From NCBI GenBank assembly GCA_007120035.1, contig SKON01000004.1, forward strand, positions 1 to 64,000: 64,000 nt of DNA. The letters run 5' to 3'. The position numbers and the translations under genes are program-made. The notes under the pieces are model-generated. The model made no database searches. It saw only the letters and a program-made list of their open reading frames with translations, and had not been told where the DNA came from. Shown here in pieces: positions 45,586-55,143 of this stretch (positions are counted from its first letter, which is position 1; each line of letters begins with the position of its first letter). Origin of the DNA: Myxococcales bacterium. GTDB taxonomy: Bacteria; Myxococcota_A; Bradymonadia; Bradymonadales; Bradymonadaceae.

Positions 45586-47373
45586 TCACCAGCGGCGGGC
45601 CGTGGCCTGGAATCGAGCGGCGCCGGTGAAGCCCTCGCCGAGATCCACGGAGAGGTCGCAGCCGTCGCCGAAGCCGGCCACGGGGGGCAGGGTGTCGCCG
45701 AGAGGCTCGGTGAGGGCCGAAGCTCCCTGGACCGGGCAGCTCTCGGTGGTGTCGGCGAACTGGAAGGACGCCTCGAGATCTCCACCGTCGGCCAGGCTGG
45801 AGAGCCGTCCCTGAATCAGTGCGTGGACCAGGTGATCTCCTTCGGCGACGAGGTCTTCACAGATCGTCTCCATGGCGTTGAGGGTGTAGACCATGTCGTC
45901 GTAGTCCTCGGGGCCGGAGACGCTGGGGCTGAACGCGGCGAGCGCGAAGGATCGAAGCTCGGAGCAGTCCAGGAAGGAGAAGAGAAGGTCCGGGGTGCTG
46001 TCTCCGTAGAGCGCCTCGGCGTAGGCGTCGGCCAGGCCCTGCCAGGCTTCACGCAGGAGGGGTTCTCGATGGATGGCCACGGCGCCGGTGAGGTTCGTGA
46101 GCTCCCCGCCGGTGAGCAAGGCGTTGATCTCCAGGGTCTCGGAGACGTGGTTCTGGGCGACGGAGAAGCCCGTGGAGCACCCTTCGGAGGGGATGCACTC
46201 CGAGTGGTCGGGGATCGAGAAGTCCAGCTCCCCGCCGAGGAGCAGATCGTTCTCAAAGACCAGGTTGTGGGTGTGGATGTCGGCGTCGAGGTTCGGGGCG
46301 TGGGCAGAGAACTCCGAGGCCCAGGACGCCGAGAAGTTCCGGAATGCGTGGCGGAGGTCGTCGCGGAGAGGAGACATGGTGGCGGTGGAGTCTTCAGGTG
46401 CCTGGTCGTTGATGGCGTCCATGAAGACCCACCAGGCTTCCTGGGGATAGAGGGAGTAGAAGTGGGTGTAGAAGGTGTGAGAGGTCAGGGGTTCGGTGAT
46501 TTCGTTGAAGAAGGGGTGGGCTTCGTCCCAGAAGATCCCCTGGCTCACGTAGGAAACGAGGTCCACTCCCTGCATCATGATGTCGTCGTTGCCCATCCAC
46601 ATGCATTGGACCAGGTCGGCCATGCATCGGACCGCGAAGCCGCCCCAGGAGCCGAGCCCGTTGAAGGCCTCATGGAAGGAGGTGAAGACGTTCTCGGCGT
46701 CGGCGAGATCTTCGACATGGAAGGTCAGGTCGTAGGCGGGGGCGACGCGGAAGGGGCGTTGAACGACGGTGAGGTCCGCCTCTTCGGCGCCGCCTTCTTC
46801 CACGGAGACGTCGAGGCAGCCGATGCCATGGTGGACCCGGGCGTGCTGCGCTTCTTCCAGGGCGACGATGGCGAGGACCCAGTCCTCGCCGGCGGGGATC
46901 TCTTCGATAAGGAAGGTGGATCCGTCGACGGTGACCGTAGCGACAGCCTCGGCGTCCTCGGGGAGGACGAGATCGGAGAGGTCCGCGCATCCGGCGGGCT
47001 CGTCGGCGAAGAGGAGCCCGTGCCAGGAGAGGTCGTCGTCGTCCGTCGCCAGGCGAGACGTGATGTTCAGGGTCAGCGATCCTGTGGGGAGACAGGCTGA
47101 CGCCGGGGAGGCGCCGGCGCAGGTCAAGGTCCCGTCGTTGGTGCACTCGTACGCGCCGTCGTCACAGGGGCCGCATGGCAGCCCCACTTCGTCTCCGCAG
47201 AGATCGCCCTGGTTGGGGTCGGTCTGGTTGGGGTCGGTCTGGTTGGGGTCAGTCTGGTTGGGGTCAGTCTGGTTGGCGACGTGGTTGGCCTCTCCGGTAT
47301 CGGAGATGTTGCAAGCCAGGAGGCCGCAGAAGAGCAGGGGGAGGAGAGCGGCGGCGCGAAAGCGTACATTCAT
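45586..47373 (-). CDS. Large lipoprotein with TDPNQ repeats, unknown function
   Basis: A 595-residue lipoprotein precursor. The signal ends in LLAC with the lipidated cysteine at residue 21. Four tandem TDPNQ units follow as a hydrophilic stalk, then a small Cys-rich segment (CGDEVGLPCGPCDDGAYEC). After that come about 100 residues that may form a carboxypeptidase-regulatory-like beta-sandwich (LTLNITSRLA onward), then a large domain of no recognised family with many aromatic residues. The start at 47373 follows AAGGAAGG. It is probably surface-exposed on its stalk. It stands between serS and the propeller gene, all on the minus strand. Confidence 0.8.
   Translation of the reverse strand: MNVRFRAAALLPLLFCGLLACNISDTGEANHVANQTDPNQTDPNQTDPNQTDPNQGDLCGDEVGLPCGPCDDGAYECTNDGTLTCAGASPASACLPTGSLTLNITSRLATDDDDLSWHGLLFADEPAGCADLSDLVLPEDAEAVATVTVDGSTFLIEEIPAGEDWVLAIVALEEAQHARVHHGIGCLDVSVEEGGAEEADLTVVQRPFRVAPAYDLTFHVEDLADAENVFTSFHEAFNGLGSWGGFAVRCMADLVQCMWMGNDDIMMQGVDLVSYVSQGIFWDEAHPFFNEITEPLTSHTFYTHFYSLYPQEAWWVFMDAINDQAPEDSTATMSPLRDDLRHAFRNFSASWASEFSAHAPNLDADIHTHNLVFENDLLLGGELDFSIPDHSECIPSEGCSTGFSVAQNHVSETLEINALLTGGELTNLTGAVAIHREPLLREAWQGLADAYAEALYGDSTPDLLFSFLDCSELRSFALAAFSPSVSGPEDYDDMVYTLNAMETICEDLVAEGDHLVHALIQGRLSSLADGGDLEASFQFADTTESCPVQGASALTEPLGDTLPPVAGFGDGCDLSVDLGEGFTGAARFQATARRW
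47213..47272 (-). repeat. Four 15-base tandem repeats coding TDPNQ
   Basis: Four consecutive 15-base units differ only at one G/A position (two of each type). They encode repeated Thr-Asp-Pro-Asn-Gln just after the lipobox. Such in-frame tandem repeats can change copy number by replication slippage, altering stalk length without breaking the frame. Confidence 0.9.
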
Positions 47374-47500
47374 GGTGATGCCTTCCTTGGGTTGGTGCAT
47401 TTTTCGTTCCCAAACGGGGCCAAAAAGTACTCGGAGTTTGGCCTCCGTCACAAGAAGATTCGTGTAACCCTGTGTCCCTCGAAGTTTCTGGAGGTTCCGG

Positions 47501-49500
47501 TTACGGGGGGCCGCACCACTTGGCCTCCCCGATCCATCTCAGCTCGTTCAGGTCTTTCGTGCCAGTGCCGCCGGCGCCGTTGGGGTCGCGGTAGAAGTAG
47601 TCGAACCGCGAGTTCCGAACGGAGGAGATCACGACCAGGTGAGGGGTCCGAGGCCTGGAGGACTCGGAGAAGAGCACGGGCTGGCCGAGCCAACGCTCCA
47701 GGGCCGCGGCGGTGATCTCCTCTCCGGTCAGGGGGTTCGGCGCGTGGTACTCGTTGAGAGGCTTCGTGCGGAAGGTGGCGGTCTCCAGCTTGCTGCCCCA
47801 TGTCATTCGCTGGATCAGGGAGTTGTCGGTGTGGTCGGCGAGCACCAGGGTGGTGAAGGCGTCGGTTGGGTCCGGGGTGTTCTGGGCCAGGTAGACTTTC
47901 CAGAGGCCTTTGATCTCTGGGTGGTCGATCTCGTCGGGGTCGGTGATCACCGGAGCTGTGGCCGTGCCCCGGGCCCACCGCCAGGGCCAGCTCAGGCGGC
48001 CGCCGGCCAGGGAAAAGACCAGGGTCTCGTCGAGGAGAGCCTCGTGCCGTGGTTCGCAGACCACGAGGCCCTCGGCGCCGGCGATCACCCAACGCCAACC
48101 TGTGGGGTCGGCGACGGGGAAGTAGGACCGATGGCCGGGGAGCGCGTGGACCCAGGAAGAAGCGCCGGGCAAGGGTTCGAGAAGCCCGGCAGGGGGGAGG
48201 AGGTCATGGAAGCCCCGAGACTGGCCGGACTCCACGTCGAGAAACTGGATCTGCTCTTCGCCGATGGCAACGAGCCCTCGGTCGCTCCACAGCAACCCGG
48301 TGGCGCCGGGGTGATGGCGAGGTTCTTCAGGTGGGAACCGCCATCTTCGACGGTCCAGATCGCTGCGGTGTCTTCCGCTGTGATCAGGGCGCATCGGACT
48401 CCATCGTCGGAGAACGCGAATTGCGGCGCGTCACGGAGCTTTGAGGTGTTCCAGATGGGCTCGTCGTGGACGGTGGCGATGAGCTTTCCGTCGTCAAAGA
48501 TGTGGACCCCGGGGTCGACGCGGAAGGGGTTGCGGGGGCCGACGATCAGGGCCACTCGGCGCTGCTCGGCGACGGGAGACCAGACCATCTCGGTCCCGCC
48601 GACGATCATGGGCAGCCTGGTGGTCGCCCTGCCGGACTGCCCATCGTAGATCGCGAGGCCTGCGGGGTTATGAGCGATCCACTGGCCGTCGGGGCTGTAG
48701 GTGGCCGGGGCGTGGACGGTGGTGAGATATTGTGGCGCCAGGGTCTCGTCGTCGACGGACCAGGCTTGGCTGTGCTCTTCGTTGAGCCCGTAGATTCGCC
48801 CCGCGTCCCAGACGAACTCGATCCAGGGCTCGACGCCTTCGTCGCCCGGTGGGAACCACTGCACGTCGGGGTGGTCGGGCCCGAGCTCGGCGCCGGGCTG
48901 AGCGGGCAGGGTCGCGCCGGGCAGGCCGTCGGTAGGCCCCGAGCAGGCGATGCAGATCCGGGAGCCATCGGGGGAGAGGGCGAAGGCCGGGGGCCGACGC
49001 CAGCGGTCGGTGAGATCCGCACACATCAGGGGGCCGCCGCGGTCGTCGAAGGGATCGAAGGTCCCCACGGTGTTCGTCGAGTAGGCCGCTGCCAAAAGGC
49101 TCCCGTCCTGAGCCCATTGAAGGCACCCTTTGGTGTCGCCGGCGCCTACGCCGTCGGGGATCTCGTAGATGGCGTTGACGACGCGCCCGCTCTCCACGTC
49201 CCAGATGGCGATCTCCCCTCCGTCGGCGTGCCGTTTGTTGGGAGGCTGGGATCCGGTAGCCAGGAAGCGGCCGCAGGGGCTCATGGCCACCGCGGTGAGG
49301 CTGTTTCGATGGACACGGCTGTGTTGGACCCGGGCAGGGACGTGGGGCAAGAGGGCTTCACTGAACGCGCGGTGGAGGTCGGTGACGCCCTGGTCGCCCT
49401 CCAGGTCATGGAGGGCGGTGATCACCGCCGGTAGATCTTGGACGGGGTCAACGGAGGACCAGTCAGTGGTGTCGAGGAGCTCGGTGAGGGAGTCGGTCAC
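47501..49500 (-). pseudogene. Beta-propeller (WD40-like) protein, frameshifted
   Basis: Two overlapping frames together encode one protein of about 665 residues. The N-terminal part starts with ATG at 49500 and has WD40-like blades: NSLTAVAMSPCGRFLATGS, IAIWDVESGRVV, FALSPDGSRICIACSG and TYSPDGQWIAHNP. It loses propeller character after NLAITP near 48310. From there the next frame continues naturally (GATGLLWSDRGLVAIG, then IQFLDVESGQSRGF) to the stop at 47501. The switch coincides with a run of four G (48308-48311 on the + strand), and one missing base explains it. No signal peptide is seen. The start overlaps the stop of the beta-helix gene by ATGA. This is a real inactivating mutation, a sequencing error or, less likely, slippage. 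Confidence 0.75.
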
Positions 49501-52199
49501 GTTGTCTCGCCGCGTCGGGGCTCAGGGAGCACAGGGGTGGCGGACCGGCGGAGGAAGACGCCGGCGATGACGAAGAGGAGGAGGGCGAATCCCGAGGCGG
49601 GAGGGGTGGTGGAAGAGCAGCCGCAGCCTCCGGTGGTGACCGAGTGTGGGTCCCTGTCAGCCGCGTCGGCGTCGATGTCGTCGGTGACGCCGGCGTCGGA
49701 AGTGGGGTCGCCAGGGTCAACAGGGTCGGGTCCGGCGTCGGGAGCGCCCGGATCTGGGTCGGGACCGTCGGGTTCGATGGGGACGATGTCGGCGGGGTTC
49801 AGGAAGTCGCAGATCTGGTTTTCGCCGACCGCCGCGAAGGCCGAAAAGCGGTCGAGTTGGAAGCTCTGCGCCTGCTCGGTGCGGAAGGCGAAGCCCGCGG
49901 CGATCTGGACTTCGGCCTCTCCCTCGGGGGTGACGAAGAGGTCGTAGGAGTTGTCGGGGACGTTAACGATCATTCGGAAAGCGTAGGCTCGATCGGCTTC
50001 GTAGGAGAGCTCGCGGTCGGCCTCGTAGGAGTCGCCGTCGCGGGCGTCGATGACTCCGTCGGGGCTGAATCGGGCGATGGCGGCCAGATCCTGGTACCGG
50101 CGGGCGTCGCCGGTAGCGAGTCCCATGACGGCGTTTATCTCCGCGTTGGAAGGGGTAGCCTGGAAGTGGAATTCGAAGGTGCCCATCTGGTGGGAGATGG
50201 GGAGGCTCTGCCAGGTGTCGGAGACGGTGAGGCACGGCGAGTCGGGGAACCGGAAGTCGGCGCCGACCACGGGGCTCGATGCCAGGCCTTCGGCGACGGC
50301 GACGGCCCTGAGGTTCGCGTCGGTAGAGAGCTCGAAGGAGATGTCGTACCGGGGGGAATCGGCTGAGGGGAGGGATCCGTCGAGGGTGAAGTGAATGGCG
50401 GCTCCCGGGGTGGTTGATGAGAGCGTGACCTCCCGGGGCTCGTCGTAGGTGCCGCCGTGGGGAAAGACCGTGGGGGCCGCGACCCGCCCAGTCTCGTCGG
50501 GGGCTGTGATGCGGCGGCGGAGCTGGTCCAGGAAGAGGGAGCGGGGCTCCAGGGTGTCGCCGTCGCCGACGCCTTCGACGTGGTCTTGGGGCTCTGTGCG
50601 CCAGGCGTGGTCGGAGAAGGTCGACGTTCCAGCGGTGGAGACTCCCGTGGCGGCTCCCCGGGTGCCGATGGCGTAGCCGTACCGAGCTTGCTGGGTGTTC
50701 ACGATCTGGCTCTGCCCCGAAGCGTATGCCAGGCCTTCGAGGTTCCAGAAGACGCTGTGGACGGCGGTCTGGCCGTGGTTGCTGCCCCAGGTGCCGCGGA
50801 AGTAGGCGGCGAAGTAGTCCTGGTTGAGCTGGGTGTTGTCGGCCAGGTTGGACTGGCTGAGGTACATGTGGTGGTCGCTGCCGCTGCTGCCAGCGTTACC
50901 CGGGATGGCTCGCCATCGGGTGTGCTCGGCTCGGCCCCGGAGGATCACGTTGCCTGAGGTCTGCATGTGGGAGTAGACGAAACCGTGGCGGTTGTAGCCC
51001 ACGACGGTGTCCTTGACGAGGACCTCCTGGGCGTTGGTGATACGAACCATGTAGGCGTTGCCGCCGCCGCCGGAGTACATGGCCCGCTGGAAGTGGGAGT
51101 CTTGCACCGTGACGGCCACGGAGTTACCGATGCGCAGGGCGTTGGAGAGGACGTGGGCGTTGAGGGTGTTCTCCGGGGGGCGGTAGGTGTGAACGTTGCG
51201 GATCCAGGAGTTGCGCACCCGGGTCAGGCGGAGGGCGTAGGAGGCGTGGACGTCGTGAGCGCCGGTGCCCTCGACGTTGTAGTCGCCGGTACCCCAGCCT
51301 GTGGCAGAGGCATGATTAGGATGCTCCACGTTGCCGATGGAGAAGTCCTCGAGGCCCACCTCGTCGATGTGGGGGCCCGCCAGATGGACCCGGGCGTCGT
51401 CGCGGGTCTTCAGGTAGTACCGGGTGGGGACGTCGATGTGGAGGATGTCGTCGGTCTCGTCGATGGCGTGGATCTGGCGGATGAAGAAGACCCCGGGGCC
51501 GACGCCCTGGTCTCCCCAGAGGTCGCCCATGTTGTGCTCTTCCTTGAAAGCCTGGGTAGGGTCGGCGCGGAGGATGATCCAGTCTCCGGGGGCGAAGCCG
51601 TCGACGGAGTCCACGGGGATCTCTGTGGTGGGGCCCAGGAGATCGGAGCGAATGGAGACCTCGGGGCTGCCCGAGGGGATTGTGGCCCACCCGGAGCCCG
51701 GGGAGTCGACGCGGATGATGTCCCGGCTGCGCATCTGGTGGGTGTCGTTCAGCAGGAAGGTCTGATCTGGGCCGGCCCCGCGGAGCACCACGTGGCTGTG
51801 GCGGATCCGGAGGGCCGCCGGGGCGCCGTCGGGGGGGCGGACTCGGTAGGTGCCCGGGGGTAGGTAGACCACGCCGCCACCGGCGTCGGCGGCGGCGTCG
51901 ATGGCGTCCTGGATGGCGGTGGTGGAGCGGGTGTCCCCGGAAGGGTCGGCGCCGAAGTCGGCGACCACGTCGAAGACGGGACCCATCACGAAGGGCAGGG
52001 GCGTCTCGGAGCGGTGGTAGCCGGCGTGGGAGAAGTCCTGGATGATCCGGTCGTCTTCAAAGCTCGGAGGGGGGTCGAGCTGGTGGGGCGGGACCCAATC
52101 AGCGGGGTAGAGGCTGCTGCGCCAGGCGTGGGACTCCGGGGAGAGGGCCAGCGTGGTGATCGCGAGGGCGGCGGCGATGGCGAGGTGGGGAGTCTTCAC
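49497..52199 (-). CDS. Secreted beta-helix (pectate lyase-like) protein with MYXO-CTERM tail
   Basis: A 900-residue exported protein. Residues 1-25 are a signal peptide. From about residue 75 lies a pectate-lyase-3 type right-handed beta-helix (FGADPSGDTRSTTAIQDAID, then GGGVVYLPPGTYRV) extending to about residue 560. A chitobiase-like beta-sandwich follows (PREVTLSSTTPGAAIHFTLDG). Next come about 200 residues of beta structure, a Pro/Asp spacer, and a MYXO-CTERM tail with GCGCSS, a hydrophobic span and RR. MYXO-CTERM proteins are processed for surface display or release. A polysaccharide may be the ligand or substrate. The GTG at 52199 with AAAGGGAA upstream places the signal peptide at the start. 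It is coupled to the propeller gene. Confidence 0.85.
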   Translation of the reverse strand: MKTPHLAIAAALAITTLALSPESHAWRSSLYPADWVPPHQLDPPPSFEDDRIIQDFSHAGYHRSETPLPFVMGPVFDVVADFGADPSGDTRSTTAIQDAIDAAADAGGGVVYLPPGTYRVRPPDGAPAALRIRHSHVVLRGAGPDQTFLLNDTHQMRSRDIIRVDSPGSGWATIPSGSPEVSIRSDLLGPTTEIPVDSVDGFAPGDWIILRADPTQAFKEEHNMGDLWGDQGVGPGVFFIRQIHAIDETDDILHIDVPTRYYLKTRDDARVHLAGPHIDEVGLEDFSIGNVEHPNHASATGWGTGDYNVEGTGAHDVHASYALRLTRVRNSWIRNVHTYRPPENTLNAHVLSNALRIGNSVAVTVQDSHFQRAMYSGGGGNAYMVRITNAQEVLVKDTVVGYNRHGFVYSHMQTSGNVILRGRAEHTRWRAIPGNAGSSGSDHHMYLSQSNLADNTQLNQDYFAAYFRGTWGSNHGQTAVHSVFWNLEGLAYASGQSQIVNTQQARYGYAIGTRGAATGVSTAGTSTFSDHAWRTEPQDHVEGVGDGDTLEPRSLFLDQLRRRITAPDETGRVAAPTVFPHGGTYDEPREVTLSSTTPGAAIHFTLDGSLPSADSPRYDISFELSTDANLRAVAVAEGLASSPVVGADFRFPDSPCLTVSDTWQSLPISHQMGTFEFHFQATPSNAEINAVMGLATGDARRYQDLAAIARFSPDGVIDARDGDSYEADRELSYEADRAYAFRMIVNVPDNSYDLFVTPEGEAEVQIAAGFAFRTEQAQSFQLDRFSAFAAVGENQICDFLNPADIVPIEPDGPDPDPGAPDAGPDPVDPGDPTSDAGVTDDIDADAADRDPHSVTTGGCGCSSTTPPASGFALLLFVIAGVFLRRSATPVLPEPRRGETT

Positions 52200-52224
52200 G
52201 GGGTTCCCTTTCGGTGGGGGACGC

Positions 52225-54630
52225 TCACGTCGTTGAGGGGTCGCCTGGATCCCCGTCGTGGCCCGTGAGGACCGCCGGGGAGGCTTTGCCGGGGAATTTG
52301 GAGTACACAATGTAGAGAAGCGCCGGCAGGAGCACCAGATCGGCGATCACGGCGCTGAAGATGGTGATGCCCGTGAGCAATCCGAACTGGCGAGTCGGCA
52401 CGAAGTCGCTGAAGGTGAGCACCGAGAGGCCGATGATCAGGAGCACGCTCGTCAAGAGGATCGCCCGGCCGGCGCCGAAGTAGGTGTGGAGCAGGGCCTC
52501 CTTGAGGTCTTCGTGGCGTTGCCGCTCCTCGACGAACCGGGCGAAGAAGTGGATGGCGTCGTCGACGGCGATCCCGAGGCTGATGGCGAAGATGATGATC
52601 GTCGTGGTGTTCAGGTTGATCCCGGCGATCCCCATGAACCCGAAGGTGATCAAGAGGGGAAGGCAGTTGGGCAGGATGCTAATGATCCCGATCTTCAACG
52701 ATCGGAACACCAGGGTCATCAGCAGGAAGATCACGAAGATGGCGATGAAGAGGCTGGTCAAAAGATCCCGCATGAAGGAGTTCAGGGCGGCGGAGGCCAC
52801 GTAGGCGTCACCGGTGATCCGGATGCGGAGGCCGTCGAAGTCCTGAAACTGGCGGTCGATCTCGGCCTGGAGCTCGTCGGCCAAGGCCAGCGCGGCGTTG
52901 GCGCCGGCGTCCTCCACTCGCAGGAGGAGGCGAGTGTTGCGGAAGTCGCCGGTGACGAAGGCGCCGATGCCGCTGCGGCTGTCCGGGGCGTCGGAGATCA
53001 AAAGCAGGAGCTGTTCGATCTGCTCGCGGTTCTCCGGGAGGGCCTCTCGCTGGTCCACGTCGCCCGTGATGGCGACTCGGGCAGCTTGGAGGAAGTCGAC
53101 GTAGGACTCGGTGGACCGGACGTGGTCCTGGACGGCGGCGAACTCCTGGAGGTGGCGGACGGCGGCGACGAGCTCGGGGTCCTTAAAGCGGTCGAAGTCG
53201 TCGGCCTCGAAGCTGATCTCCATGGGCAGGATCCCCCCGAGATCGCGCTCCAGTGTCCGCGTGGCCACGGCGGTGGGGTGGTCGTCTCCGAAGATCTCGA
53301 GGATCGTGGTGTCCACGACGACCCGGTGGCCCTGGAAGGCGACGGCGCCGCAGAAGAGGAGGCTCAGGACGACCACGGTCCAGGGGCGCTGGAGGAGGCG
53401 TCGACCCATGGCCATCAACAATCGCTCCAGGAGGGCGGGGTGCTCGGCGTCGGCCTGGGGTCGGCCCCGGCGGGCCGGCTTCAGGAAGGTCAGGCCCGCG
53501 GAGAGGAAGAAGAGAGTGCCCACGTAGGCGAGCATCACGCCGACGGCAGCCTGCCATCCGAAGGCGCGGAGGATGGAGGTCTCGGCGGCCTGGAGGCTCA
53601 GAAACCCGATGGCCGTGGTGCCCGTAGTCAGCAGGCAGGCCGCCCCGGTGTGGCGAATCATAGTCCGGACCGCCTCGTTGTGGGACTTGCCGAGCTCCAC
53701 CTCCTCGGTCTGGCGGGTGAGCATGTGGATGCTGTCGGAGATCCCGATCACGAAGATCAGGGTGGGCAGCACGTTGTTGATGATGTTGATGCTCGACTGG
53801 GTGAGCACCATGATCGCCAGGGTACCCACCAGGGCGATCACGACGGTGCCCAGGGGGAGGAAGACCCCGCTGGTGCGGCGGAAAAGAAAGAGGAGGATCA
53901 GAAAGAAGATGAACGCTGTGATCGGGACGAAGGTCAGCTGCTCCTTGCGGAGGCTGTCGACGATCTCCACCCGCAGGGGGGGGATGCCGCGGACTTCGAG
54001 GGCGACGTCGTCGGGGAACTCGTAGTGGTCCAGGGTCTGGTGAACCAGAGCGGTGATCTCGCGGAGCTGACTGACCTGCTGAATCTCGGCGTCGATCCAT
54101 GCGGCGAGGAGAGCGGTCTCGCCGGTGGTGCTGATCAGGCGGCCCACCATCAGCGGCTCGTCCATGGCGAAGGCGGCCAGGGCTTCGGCGCGGGCGGGAT
54201 CTACCGGGGGCCCCCGAACGGGGCGGGGGATACCGTCGGGGCCAGATAGGCTCGCGAGATCGCCGAGGTGAGGCTCGGAGCTCAGGCTGTCGGGCCGCGG
54301 GATGGCCATGGTGGCCACCGATTGGGCGTCCGTGAACCCTGGCAAGAGGCGCAGCTCGTAGGTGAGATCCCGCAGAGGCCCCAGCACTTCGGGGCGCATC
54401 AGGTCCTCGCCGGAGATCAGGATGGTGACCACGTTGTCTTCACGGCCGAAGCGCTCGGCGAAGACCTCCCGGTATTCGTGGTCGTCGCTGGTGGACTCGA
54501 AGATTTGCTGCGGGGTAAAGTTGAATTCGATCCGGGGGGCCAGGGTCAGGCTGACGATGAAGAAGAGCGCCACGACGGCGAGGACCGGGATCCGGTAGGT
54601 GACGATGAAGCGGGCCAGGCGTGGATACAT
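52225..54630 (-). CDS. RND-superfamily (MMPL/HpnN-like) transporter
   Basis: An 801-residue protein with the internal duplication of the RND superfamily: about 12 membrane spans in two halves, each with a large periplasmic loop. One sterol-sensing-like helix bundle starts at VPITAFIFFLILLFLFRRTSG, the other at SLFIAIFVIFLLMTLVFRSLKIG. Conserved charged positions appear in VIGISDSIHML and GIAVDDAIHFFARFVEERQR. Relatives export lipids, hopanoids or siderophores using the proton gradient. No membrane fusion protein or TolC-like gene is next to it. It is the first gene of a minus-strand unit, with 25 bases to the beta-helix gene, so the two are likely cotranscribed. Confidence 0.9.
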   Translation of the reverse strand: MYPRLARFIVTYRIPVLAVVALFFIVSLTLAPRIEFNFTPQQIFESTSDDHEYREVFAERFGREDNVVTILISGEDLMRPEVLGPLRDLTYELRLLPGFTDAQSVATMAIPRPDSLSSEPHLGDLASLSGPDGIPRPVRGPPVDPARAEALAAFAMDEPLMVGRLISTTGETALLAAWIDAEIQQVSQLREITALVHQTLDHYEFPDDVALEVRGIPPLRVEIVDSLRKEQLTFVPITAFIFFLILLFLFRRTSGVFLPLGTVVIALVGTLAIMVLTQSSINIINNVLPTLIFVIGISDSIHMLTRQTEEVELGKSHNEAVRTMIRHTGAACLLTTGTTAIGFLSLQAAETSILRAFGWQAAVGVMLAYVGTLFFLSAGLTFLKPARRGRPQADAEHPALLERLLMAMGRRLLQRPWTVVVLSLLFCGAVAFQGHRVVVDTTILEIFGDDHPTAVATRTLERDLGGILPMEISFEADDFDRFKDPELVAAVRHLQEFAAVQDHVRSTESYVDFLQAARVAITGDVDQREALPENREQIEQLLLLISDAPDSRSGIGAFVTGDFRNTRLLLRVEDAGANAALALADELQAEIDRQFQDFDGLRIRITGDAYVASAALNSFMRDLLTSLFIAIFVIFLLMTLVFRSLKIGIISILPNCLPLLITFGFMGIAGINLNTTTIIIFAISLGIAVDDAIHFFARFVEERQRHEDLKEALLHTYFGAGRAILLTSVLLIIGLSVLTFSDFVPTRQFGLLTGITIFSAVIADLVLLPALLYIVYSKFPGKASPAVLTGHDGDPGDPSTT

Positions 54631-54714
54631 CGCGGTCGGCTCGTGGCGTGTGGTAGATGCCTCGGCCCCGGAAGGGTTCCGGGAGAGGTGAGGATAGAAG
54701 AGGAGTGGTCTCCG

Positions 54715-55143
54715 ATGGAAGAACGATTCGTAGCGCTTGATGTCGGCGGCCGTCGGATCGGCGTGGCGGCGTCCACGATCGGGACGATGGCCGTGCCCGT
54801 GGAGACCGTGGAGGCTCGGGACAAGAAGAAGGCCGCCCGTCGGGTGGTCGCGCTGTTGAAGGAGTACGACTCGGCGGATCTAGTGGTGGGGTGGCCGTTG
54901 GACATGCAGGGCCGAGAGGGGCGGGCTACCGATCGGGTGCGGGATTTTCTGGAGGTCCTGGAGGCCGAGTTGGACCACCGGGGGTTAGAGGTCAAGATTC
55001 ATAAGTGGGACGAGCGGCTGACCTCGACGGCGGCGGATCGAGTGCTGGACGCGCATGGGGTGTCCTGGCAGAAGCGTCGCGAGCGGATCGATCAGATCGC
55101 GGCCTGCCATATTCTGCAGGGATTTCTGGACCAGAGTCGGTGA
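54715..55143 (+). CDS. ruvX: RuvX/YqgF Holliday junction resolvase-like protein
   Basis: A 142-residue RNase H-fold protein. Acidic catalytic positions are seen in VALDVGGRRIGVA, ADLVVGWPLDMQGREG and KWDERLTSTAADRVL, and a further Asp lies in RIDQIAACHIL. The family is linked to 16S rRNA 5' maturation (E. coli YqgF) and to Holliday junction resolution in other bacteria. GAGGAG precedes the ATG at 54715. The open frame reaching further upstream overlaps the divergent RND gene. Its TGA overlaps the mltG start (TGATG). Confidence 0.92.
   Translation: MEERFVALDVGGRRIGVAASTIGTMAVPVETVEARDKKKAARRVVALLKEYDSADLVVGWPLDMQGREGRATDRVRDFLEVLEAELDHRGLEVKIHKWDERLTSTAADRVLDAHGVSWQKRRERIDQIAACHILQGFLDQSR

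Noticed and set aside
44163-47100. Long + strand frames across serS and the adjacent lipoprotein gene
   Set aside because: Both are antisense shadows. SerRS motifs and the lipoprotein signal are on the minus strand.
47213-47272. Short regular repeats that could suggest a CRISPR array
   Set aside because: The units are 15 bases with no spacers, in frame within a gene, and no cas genes are present.
52258-54249. A 663-residue + strand frame across the RND transporter
   Set aside because: Composition (Gly, Glu, Asp, Val, His) is typical of the antisense of a membrane protein gene. The minus-strand protein has clear membrane spans and repeats.
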